DNA of 8,210 nucleotides from assembly GCA_041583015.1 (NCBI GenBank), contig JBFHGR010000131.1, positions 1 through 8,210 on the forward strand. The letters are read 5' to 3'. A model generated the notes under the pieces. The model was given only the letters and a program-made list of their open reading frames with translations. It had not been told where the DNA came from and did no database searches. Shown one piece after another: positions 1-5,474 of the stretch. The position numbers and the translations under genes were made by a program. Position 1 is the first letter of the stretch. Each line of letters opens with the position of its first letter. The stretch comes from Parvicella sp041583015 (GTDB lineage: Bacteria > Bacteroidota > Bacteroidia > Flavobacteriales_D > Parvicellaceae).

Positions 1-180
1 CTTTAATATAATGTAAGAAATGATAATTGAGATGAGCCAAATGCTAAAAACAGAAAAATAAAAAGTTGGAAACCCCAATATTGCATTGTTGTTGTCAAAT
101 ATTAATATTAATGGAACATTGAATAGTAAAAATAAAACTATTGATAACGCCACTAACTTCTGTTCGTGTCTTTTTTTCAT
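1..180 (-). CDS. Small two-helix membrane protein, DUF3311-like (partial, C-terminus off the left edge)
   Basis: Reading leftward from an ATG at 180 gives 60 codons without a stop, up to the window edge. The product starts MKKRHEQKLV, a basic N-terminus, followed by two hydrophobic stretches at about residues 10-28 and 38-58, so it should be a small inner-membrane protein. The pattern N-x-P...IFD...GFPTFYFxVFxxW between and into the helices resembles the short DUF3311-type proteins often encoded beside sodium:solute symporters; this is recognition by eye and not a confirmed match. It follows the symporter gene on the same strand, 62 bases after its stop, with a hairpin in between, so it may be the last or a weakly expressed cistron of the transport operon. 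A helper or accessory role for the symporter is inference only. The start codon has no Shine-Dalgarno sequence, as elsewhere in the window. Confidence 0.7.
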   Translation of the reverse strand, partial: MKKRHEQKLVALSIVLFLLFNVPLILIFDNNNAILGFPTFYFSVFSIWLISIIISYIILK

Positions 181-192
181 TGTGTTAAAATT

Positions 193-230
193 AAACAAAA
201 GACAGGACTTTTGATTCCTGCCTTTTGTTT
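193..230 (-). terminator. Hairpin terminator or attenuator after the symporter gene
   Basis: Fifteen-base arms at 193-207 and 216-230 are separated by an 8-base loop. Read on the minus strand all 15 positions pair, with one G-U; on the plus strand the same position is an A-C mismatch, so the structure favours minus-strand RNA. The 3' arm is U-rich (CUUUUGUUU) and is followed by AAUUUUAA. The hairpin starts 12 bases past the symporter stop codon and ends 12 bases before the start of the next small gene, so it could act as a full terminator, a partial attenuator, or a structure limiting translation of that gene. Confidence 0.7.
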
Positions 231-242
231 TGATCTTATTTA

Positions 243-2021
243 TTAGTGTATGTTAGTTGCTTCACCTGCTCCACTTGGGATACGAATGTTTTCAACTATT
301 TCCTGTACTTCTTTTGGAGGTGCTGGTGTAAGTCTTGAAACCGTAAAAGAAACCACAAAATTCACGATCATTGCCACTGTACCAAATCCTTCTGGAGAAG
401 TGCCAAACCACCATTCACTAGCAGGAAGCGGATCCATTAAGCCGATTAGTCCTGTTTTGAATCGTATCATGTAGAAAAGCATCAATACAACACCTACCAC
501 CATACCTGCGATGGCTCCTTCTTTGTTCATTCGTTTGTCAAATATTCCTAATACAATGGCTGGGAACACTGACGCAGCGGCTAGTCCAAATGCAAGTGCT
601 ACAACTGCCGCAACAAATCCAGGAGGATAGATACCAAATAAACCTGCGATAATTACAGCAAATAATATAGCAATACGAGCGGCCAAAAGTTCTCCTTTTT
701 CGGAGATGTCTGGTTTAATCTGCTTTTTAATTAAATCATGTGATACAGAAGTAGATATAACCAATAGTAATCCTGCCGCTGTAGATAGGGCAGCCGCCAA
801 ACCACCTGCTGCAACGAGAGCAATAACCCAATTGGGTAAGTTTGCAATTTCAGGATTGGCTAATACCATAATGTCTTTGTCTACATATAATTCATTTTGC
901 TCTGAAGAGGCATTGGCAATTAGTCTTTCACCAGAAGCGCCACGTTGATCTAAGAATTCTGGGGTTTTTCCGTCTAAAGCATCACCACTTACGTATTGAA
1001 TTTTACCATCATTGTTTTTGTCTGACCATGCAATAAGGCCTGTGTTTTCCCATGTTTTGAACCATTGTGGGATTTCTTGGTAAGACTGATTACTTACAGT
1101 TTCAATTAGGTTGGTACGGGCAAATACAGAAAGCGCTGGAGCTGTCGTGTAAAGAATTGCGATAAGTAACAACGCTAATCCTGCAGATTTTCTCGCGTCT
1201 TTCACTTTTTTTACAGTAAAAAATCTAACAATAACGTGTGGTAATCCTGCTGTACCTACCATTAAAGCAATAGTAATAGCAAAAACATCCCATGTAGATT
1301 TAGATCCACTAGTATATTCTTTAAAGCCAAGTTGTGTATGCATCGCATCTAATTTGTCTAAGAGATAAACACCATCAGTGCCTTTACTTCCCATGCCTAA
1401 TTGCGGAATAGGATTTCCTGTCATTTGAAATGAGATAAATATAGCAGGTACCATAAATGCAAATATGATTACACAATATTGAACTACTTGTGTATAGGTG
1501 ATTCCTTTCATTCCTCCAATAAAGGCAAAAATTAAAACCACCGTCATTCCGATAACCACACCAATATTAATATCTACTTCAAGAAATTGAGAAAAGACAA
1601 TTCCAACGCCTCTCATTTGTCCTGCGACATATGTAAATGATACAATTAGCGCACAAATTACAGCAACCGTTCTCGCTGTGTTAGAGTAGTATCTGTCACC
1701 AATGAAATCTGGAACAGTGAATTTTCCAAATTTTCTAAGGTAAGGTGCTAGCAGTAGCGCAAGCAATACATATCCGCCTGTCCAGCCCATTAGATATACG
1801 GAGCCGTCATAGCCATTAAAGGAGATAATTCCCGCCATGGATATGAAGGAGGCAGCGCTCATCCAATCTGCAGCAGTGGCCATACCGTTTATCATCGGAG
1901 AAACATTTCCTCCTGCAACATAAAATTCTTTTGTGGATCCGGCTTTTGCCCAAATGGCAATTCCAAAATAGAGGCTAAATGTTATACCTACTAAGACCCA
2001 AGTCCATACTTGTAATGTCAT
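243..2021 (-). CDS. Sodium:solute symporter large subunit (VC_2705-type, ActP-like)
   Basis: This 592-residue polytopic inner-membrane protein belongs to the sodium:solute symporter (SSS) family and probably imports a small carboxylate such as acetate with Na+; the substrate is inferred from the ActP-like relatives. Visible family features are the first-helix motif ADWMSAASFISMAG (residues 51-64), GGMKGITYTQVVQ (169-181), and ALSTAAGLLLVISTSVSHDL (411-430), where S413-T414 align by eye with the Na2-site serines of the LeuT-fold helix 8. A long polar insert at about 302-396 splits two membrane segments, as expected for the VC_2705 subfamily, and contains an EF-hand-like loop (D334-K-N-N-D-G339-K-I). 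The gene lies 39 bases after the DUF4212 gene, which encodes the partner subunit. The N-terminus begins right before the first membrane helix, which supports the ATG at 2021. The C-terminal tail (565-592) is polar and probably cytoplasmic. Confidence 0.93.
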   Translation of the reverse strand: MTLQVWTWVLVGITFSLYFGIAIWAKAGSTKEFYVAGGNVSPMINGMATAADWMSAASFISMAGIISFNGYDGSVYLMGWTGGYVLLALLLAPYLRKFGKFTVPDFIGDRYYSNTARTVAVICALIVSFTYVAGQMRGVGIVFSQFLEVDINIGVVIGMTVVLIFAFIGGMKGITYTQVVQYCVIIFAFMVPAIFISFQMTGNPIPQLGMGSKGTDGVYLLDKLDAMHTQLGFKEYTSGSKSTWDVFAITIALMVGTAGLPHVIVRFFTVKKVKDARKSAGLALLLIAILYTTAPALSVFARTNLIETVSNQSYQEIPQWFKTWENTGLIAWSDKNNDGKIQYVSGDALDGKTPEFLDQRGASGERLIANASSEQNELYVDKDIMVLANPEIANLPNWVIALVAAGGLAAALSTAAGLLLVISTSVSHDLIKKQIKPDISEKGELLAARIAILFAVIIAGLFGIYPPGFVAAVVALAFGLAAASVFPAIVLGIFDKRMNKEGAIAGMVVGVVLMLFYMIRFKTGLIGLMDPLPASEWWFGTSPEGFGTVAMIVNFVVSFTVSRLTPAPPKEVQEIVENIRIPSGAGEATNIH

Positions 2022-2060
2022 AATTTTATAGTTTAATATTATTGTTTTTAAATGAGTGGG

Positions 2061-2330
2061 TTAGTCTTCGCTATAACCGTATTTTTTATCTAGTTTGTTC
2101 ATCAACCTTACGTAGACAAATATTAGTATGACGAAAATGTAAATGGAGCCTTGTTGGGCAAACCAAAAGCCTAGTTTGAATCCGCCTAATCTTATTTCGT
2201 TTAAAGTATCTTTCATTAGTATTCCAAAGACACACGATGAGGTAAACCAGATACTTAATAATATGATTAAGTATTTTAGATTTTCTCGCCAATAGGCTTT
2301 TGCATTTTTATTTTCTTCTTCTGTGCTCAT
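2061..2330 (-). CDS. DUF4212 protein, sodium:solute symporter small subunit
   Basis: This 89-residue protein has a charged N-terminus, the YWREN-LKYL motif at residues 13-21, and two membrane helices at about 20-38 and 58-77 joined by a loop with the G-x-K-LGFWFAQQGS signature (50-62). It matches the DUF4212 (Na_symport_sm) family, whose members are almost always encoded directly before a VC_2705-type symporter, as here. It probably assembles with that large subunit in the inner membrane; the exact contribution is not known. The gene begins 11 bases after the porin stop and ends 39 bases before the symporter start, so the three genes are probably cotranscribed. The length is normal for the family, and the ATG at 2330 puts the conserved motif in its usual place. 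Confidence 0.92.
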   Translation of the reverse strand: MSTEEENKNAKAYWRENLKYLIILLSIWFTSSCVFGILMKDTLNEIRLGGFKLGFWFAQQGSIYIFVILIFVYVRLMNKLDKKYGYSED

Positions 2331-2341
2331 AGTTGTTAGTT

Positions 2342-3580
2342 TTAAAGGTAAATCATTGCTTGAATTGTAATGGTATTGCTCGATACAGTACCAAATTGGG
2401 TATTTTTAAAATCTAATGTTAGTTTTGAATGATGTTTATAAAAATATGTGTTGATTCCTGCGCCAATATTGTTGCTGTCATCGTTGGTGGCAGTGTATGA
2501 GTTATTTGCAAAAGAAACGTATGGTTGGAATCTAGTTTTATCTGAAGCACCTGGTATGGTGTAGCCAATATGAGAATATATCATTGCACCTGTACCATAT
2601 GCGCTGTATAGATAATTGTCTCCATAATCATTATGTTGATAGGTGGCATAGGCCGTAATAGCACCTCCTTTTGATCCTACTGGAAGTTCCAGGAAAACAT
2701 CTCCAGCAAATAATTGGACATTTTGGCCTTCGTGTCCACCTATTGTATCGGTAGCAATGACGGATCCGTTAGGATGAGCAAAAAAACCAACACCAATATT
2801 TAATATTTTTTTACTACCTAAGTAAGTTCCTACTTTATATGGTAAGAAGTTGGATTCTTGGTCTAAAAGGTTGTATTCAAAATACCCGGTGTAAGCTAGT
2901 GCTGTTGTTTTGGAACCGAGAAGTCTTTTTCCTGCGTAAACTGCGTCACCACCAAAAGTTGGAGTTCTTGTGTCTAAATTATTGGTTAGCGCATCATTTA
3001 TAGATACTCGATATTGTAATTTGCCAAATGAACCTTTAGCAAAAGCACCTAAATGTCTTGCAAATTGATCTGAAAGACCAAGCGTAGACCATGATTGACG
3101 ATTGTTGTCCATGGTCATCATGTTTAATGTGCTTTGGTTGTTGAGTCTCGAAATACCGTTGAAATAGTGAAGTCCTCCACCTATTGAGTGATTTTTGTGG
3201 AGGTTATATTGTGCCCAAGCTGCGTGTAAAAATAATTGAGAGCCAGCGCCTGTACCAGTAGGACTCATTGAATTGGAGGTAAGACTGTTTAGCCCAAAAT
3301 GAGTAACAAGCAAGAATTTGTCGCTAATTTGAGAATACATTAAAATTCTAGCTCTTCTAAGGTTCAGGCTCAGGTTGGATGTATTGGTTGGGGCATTGTC
3401 GTTGTATACGGCTTGCATTTGAGCCCAAGAGATTAGTCTAAAGTATTTTGAGCCATCTTCAGATAGTTTTACTTTCATTCCACCTTGATAAAGATCTGCG
3501 GATTTCTGTGCCTTTGTATTGTATCCGGTTAGGATGATTAGCACTAGTGATAATGCTAATCGATAAAGTAAATTTTTCAT
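2342..3580 (-). CDS. Outer-membrane beta-barrel porin-like protein
   Basis: The 412-residue product starts with a signal peptide: basic MKNLLYR, a hydrophobic core at about 8-19 and a likely cleavage after TKA (residue 24), before QKSADLYQGG. The rest is rich in alternating polar/hydrophobic stretches, aromatic residues, glycine and asparagine, as in outer-membrane beta-barrels (for example FRLISWAQMQAVY, LNLRRARILMYSQI, ITAYATYQHNDYG). The RRAR segment after the first strands and the general layout recall phosphate-selective or general porins of the OprO/OprP type, but the exact family cannot be fixed by eye. The last strand ends TITIQAMIYL and lacks the usual terminal phenylalanine. It is the first gene of the transport operon, only 11 bases before the DUF4212 gene, which suggests it passes the symporter's substrate across the outer membrane (inference). 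Confidence 0.82.
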   Translation of the reverse strand: MKNLLYRLALSLVLIILTGYNTKAQKSADLYQGGMKVKLSEDGSKYFRLISWAQMQAVYNDNAPTNTSNLSLNLRRARILMYSQISDKFLLVTHFGLNSLTSNSMSPTGTGAGSQLFLHAAWAQYNLHKNHSIGGGLHYFNGISRLNNQSTLNMMTMDNNRQSWSTLGLSDQFARHLGAFAKGSFGKLQYRVSINDALTNNLDTRTPTFGGDAVYAGKRLLGSKTTALAYTGYFEYNLLDQESNFLPYKVGTYLGSKKILNIGVGFFAHPNGSVIATDTIGGHEGQNVQLFAGDVFLELPVGSKGGAITAYATYQHNDYGDNYLYSAYGTGAMIYSHIGYTIPGASDKTRFQPYVSFANNSYTATNDDSNNIGAGINTYFYKHHSKLTLDFKNTQFGTVSSNTITIQAMIYL

Positions 3581-3582
3581 AG

Positions 3583-3621
3583 TAGCCAGGTTTGATTAGT
3601 ACGGTATTAAGCGTCTGGCTA
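3583..3621. promoter_or_regulatory. Concentric dyad immediately upstream of the porin start
   Basis: Outer arms TAGCCAG (3583-3589) and CTGGCTA (3615-3621) are perfect inverted repeats. Inside them lies TTAGTACGGTATTAA (3596-3610), which fits the symmetric pattern TTAnTACnGTAnTAA with six of seven base-pair positions outside the centre following the triplet symmetry. The two centres fall within about one base of each other. The outer arm ends two bases before the porin ATG, so it could be a 5'-UTR stem or a protein-binding operator. The regulator encoded just upstream is an obvious candidate ligand, but this is inference. Confidence 0.45.
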
Positions 3622-3647
3622 ATTTGAAAATAATAAATCGTGTTTGG

Positions 3648-3666
3648 AAAAAAGATATATATATCT
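3648..3666 (-). terminator. Weak palindrome plus T-run after the regulator gene (possible terminator or operator)
   Basis: The perfect 14-base palindrome AGATATATATATCT (3653-3666) begins 14 bases after the stop codon of the InsA-like gene and, on the minus strand, runs straight into six T residues. The layout is that of a factor-independent terminator, but the stem is almost entirely A-T and would be weak, so read-through into the porin operon is likely. It could equally be an operator or an AT-rich promoter element. Confidence 0.3.
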
Positions 3667-3680
3667 GTTAATTGATATAC

Positions 3681-4100
3681 TTAATCTCTGAATCTTTCCC
3701 AGCGTATTAGCATGAATTTATCTCCAAGTTCAGTGACGATGTTACCTGAACTGGATAAGTTGGATGGATCAGAGAAGTAGGAGGCTAATTCTTTTGCGTT
3801 CATTATTTTATAAGAAGGATGGTAGTTGGTGTTTTCAGGACGTTTGATTTTGTATTTTTTTACCCAGTTTAGCACACTTACATGACTAACGCCTAGTAGT
3901 CTTTCAATTTCTCGATATGTTAGCCCTTCTAGGTATAGTTGTAGCGCTTTATTGACGTAATAGTCATCAATTTTTTTTCCTACCTTGTTTACCGTAAAAA
4001 AATAGTTACATTTCTTGCATTTGTAGCGTTGTCGGTCGTTTATGATACCACTTTTTACATAGTGATCTGAAGAGCAGTTTGGGCAAGTATCTATGTTCAT
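3681..4100 (-). CDS. InsA-like zinc-ribbon/helix-turn-helix protein, probable domesticated regulator
   Basis: The 139-residue product has a zinc ribbon with CPNC (C6, C9) and CKKC (C28, C31), including the R-Q-RYKCKKCNYFF stretch typical of the InsA part of IS1-type transposases. A helix-turn-helix follows at about 60-84 (LTYREIERLLGVSHVSVLNWVKKY). After this it diverges: the C-terminal part (about 95-139, ending KFMLIRWERFRD) contains no DDE catalytic domain and is not a typical transposase segment. No terminal inverted repeats or target duplications flank the gene, and the reading frame is intact. I therefore read it as a DNA-binding regulator derived from a transposase, probably acting on the porin/DUF4212/symporter genes that begin 100 bases downstream on the same strand. 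A truncated IS1-like remnant is the alternative, but the intact frame and distinct tail argue against it. Confidence 0.75.
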   Translation of the reverse strand: MNIDTCPNCSSDHYVKSGIINDRQRYKCKKCNYFFTVNKVGKKIDDYYVNKALQLYLEGLTYREIERLLGVSHVSVLNWVKKYKIKRPENTNYHPSYKIMNAKELASYFSDPSNLSSSGNIVTELGDKFMLIRWERFRD

Positions 4101-4116
4101 GTATATGAAATTAGCG

Positions 4117-4148
4117 TAAATATATCAATTTAGCAAAATATATACAAT
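4117..4148 (-). promoter_or_regulatory. Candidate Bacteroidota-type promoter for the InsA-like gene
   Basis: Read on the minus strand, ATTG at 4148-4145 is followed after 20 bases by TATATTTA (4124-4117). This is close to the Bacteroidota -33 TTTG / -7 TAnnTTTG layout, with one mismatch in each box. Transcription would start about 10 bases before the ATG at 4100. The region is very AT-rich, so chance matches are likely. Confidence 0.4.
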
Positions 4149-4181
4149 TTATTTTGAGTTACCTATTAAAGCAATGTTATG

Positions 4182-5009
4182 TTATTGTTTAATATGAATG
4201 TCGCGTTGTGGAAAAGGAATAGCAATTGATTCTTCTCTAAATTTATCATCTATAGAGAATCGCATGTCGCTAATTACATCTTCGATAGCCATGATGTCTG
4301 AACTCCAGAAATATAACTCAAAATCTAGCGAACTATCACCAAAGTCTTTAAATCTCACAAATGGTTCTGGGGTGATGTCTACGCCTTTTTGGTTGTGAGC
4401 GACCTCCAAAAGTATTTCTTTTACTTTTCTTGTAGGGCTTCCGTATGCCACGCCAACTTTTAATACAAACCTTGGGCTCTTATGATTGTGACTCCAATTA
4501 ATGATGTTTTCATCTACTAGCCTATGGTTGGGAACAATAACAGATATATTATTTCTAGTAACGATGTGTGATGTTCTTATGTTAATTTGCGTAACTTTTC
4601 CTACCATGTCATCACCTATAGTGAGAATATCGCCTTTGTCTACAACTCCTTCAAAAAGCACAATGACTCCGGAAACAATATCATTGAAAATGTTTTGAAT
4701 ACCCATACCAACTCCTACTAGTAACGCAGCAGAACCGGCAACCAACCAAGTTAATCCAAGACCAATAAGTTGAAATAAAATCAGGATAGAGAATAACCAG
4801 ATAACATATTTAACTAATTGATAGAAAGCGTCAATTCTTCCAATATCTACGCTTTTACGTTTTTGGTAATTTTTTAATCCCTTTTTTAGGATGTAGAGAA
4901 TTAGACGAGTTAATATATTGAGTATTACTATTGCTACAATACTTTCTACTGTTATGTCTAAAGATTTGTATTTAAGGATACTGAATTCAAGAATCTCTTT
5001 TACATTCAT
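4182..5009 (-). CDS. MscS-family mechanosensitive ion channel
   Basis: This 275-residue inner-membrane protein is a small MscS-type channel that should open under membrane tension and release solutes during hypo-osmotic shock. It has three membrane segments: about 22-42, 64-84 and a glycine/alanine-rich pore helix at 88-121 (AGSAALLVGVGMGIQNIFNDIVSG). These are followed by the typical beta domain (about 122-175) with DKGD, VTQINIRTSHIVTRNN and VPN-x-x-L motifs, and then the mixed alpha/beta vestibule domain ending in the family's PFPQRDIHI signature (265-273). The size matches E. coli MscS (about 286 residues), with no extra N-terminal helices or C-terminal nucleotide-binding domain. It precedes the InsA-like gene by 81 bases on the same strand, but that gene has its own promoter candidate, and a functional link to the transport operon is not evident. 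Confidence 0.94.
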   Translation of the reverse strand: MNVKEILEFSILKYKSLDITVESIVAIVILNILTRLILYILKKGLKNYQKRKSVDIGRIDAFYQLVKYVIWLFSILILFQLIGLGLTWLVAGSAALLVGVGMGIQNIFNDIVSGVIVLFEGVVDKGDILTIGDDMVGKVTQINIRTSHIVTRNNISVIVPNHRLVDENIINWSHNHKSPRFVLKVGVAYGSPTRKVKEILLEVAHNQKGVDITPEPFVRFKDFGDSSLDFELYFWSSDIMAIEDVISDMRFSIDDKFREESIAIPFPQRDIHIKQ

Positions 5010-5028
5010 AATGTATATATTAGGAAAG

Positions 5029-5059
5029 CAAAATTAAATGTAAAGAAATCAAATTCAAT
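5029..5059 (-). promoter_or_regulatory. Candidate Bacteroidota-type promoter for the mscS-like gene
   Basis: On the minus strand ATTG (5059-5056) is followed, after 19 bases, by TAATTTTG (5036-5029), an exact match to the TAnnTTTG -7 element of the Bacteroidota primary sigma factor. The expected start of transcription, about 5022, leaves a short leader before the ATG at 5009. Confidence 0.55.
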
Positions 5060-5109
5060 ATTTTCAGAGTGAAAACTTCTATGAATTAATTAAAATTTAA
5101 TGAATTTTG

Positions 5110-5128
5110 ATTTACAAACTCTGTAAAT
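5110..5128. repeat. Inverted repeat ATTTACA-N5-TGTAAAT
   Basis: Two perfect 7-base arms (5110-5116 and 5122-5128) are separated by AACTC. The site lies about 50 bases upstream of the predicted mscS-like promoter and has the symmetry of a dimer-binding operator. Its AT-rich arms make a chance origin quite possible. Confidence 0.35.
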
Positions 5129-5389
5129 TTAGGTTTATAGCGATCAGAAACAGTAATGCGTTGGTTTGTTGATGATAATTGTGTATTTCATGTTGTGAAA
5201 TTACTTCTTGATGGACTTTTTATGGATGCAGTTTTTGTTAATCCTTGAAACAATGATTAACATTTTGAATGAATATTCAATCAAAGTAAGTTAAATCTCA
5301 CTAAAGCAACTTGAAATTGGATTAATTATGTTTCATTTTGCTATATTTAACCACCAAACTTTATTATTAATTAAATACATTACCCCAAA

Positions 5390-5408
5390 AACGTAAAAAT
5401 CTTACGTT
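5390..5408. promoter_or_regulatory. Inverted repeat AACGTAA-N5-TTACGTT upstream of hsdM
   Basis: Two perfect 7-base arms (5390-5396 and 5402-5408) flank AAATC, ending 66 bases before the hsdM ATG. Each arm contains a CG step, which is uncommon in this AT-rich stretch and makes the dyad less likely to be chance. It may be an operator controlling the restriction-modification genes; no matching regulator gene is visible nearby. Confidence 0.4.
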
Positions 5409-5474
5409 CTCATTGTTTTATTTTGAAACAAATTGAAAGATGCAAATATTTGTAGACTTGATTATACATACTTT

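Larger units (their letters stand above)
5010..5432. other. Intergenic stretch between the divergent mscS-like and hsdM genes
   Basis: No convincing gene is present. The longest small frame noted starts at 5156 and gives only 30 codons with no recognisable features. The stretch is very AT-rich and contains the mscS-like promoter candidate, two inverted repeats (described separately) and a 10-base palindrome TGAATATTCA at 5270-5279. No tRNA, direct-repeat attachment site or transposon end was seen. A plausible hsdM promoter could not be singled out: TATATTTA at 5342-5349 has a TTG 22 bases upstream, and TAGACTTG at 5453-5460 has one 17 bases upstream; both are weak. Confidence 0.7.

Noticed and set aside
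706..948. 80-codon plus-strand frame inside the symporter gene
   Set aside because: Antisense to the well-supported symporter helix 8 region; no independent evidence. The frame at 250-474 is rejected for the same reason.
2086..2292. 68-codon minus-strand frame overlapping the DUF4212 gene
   Set aside because: Same-strand alternative frame of a recognised family member, with no domain and complete overlap.
3681..4100. A functional insertion sequence at this position
   Set aside because: No transposase catalytic domain, second frame, terminal inverted repeats or target-site duplication could be found around the InsA-like gene.
4198..4698. Two plus-strand frames (4198-4398 and 4501-4698) inside the mscS-like gene
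   Set aside because: Both are antisense shadows of conserved MscS domains without any gene-like features.
5156..5248. 30-codon plus-strand frame in the intergenic region (starts MRWFVDDN)
   Set aside because: Too short, with no start-region signal, recognisable motif or partner; such frames occur by chance in a 423-base gap.
5270..5279. 10-base palindrome TGAATATTCA as an operator
   Set aside because: Short and AT-rich; expected by chance in this stretch and not placed close to either start codon.
5433..5474. TTG-initiated extension of HsdM by 14 residues
   Set aside because: The ATG at 5475 places the family's N-terminal helix right after the start, TTG starts are rare, and the extra residues resemble no HsdM sequence.
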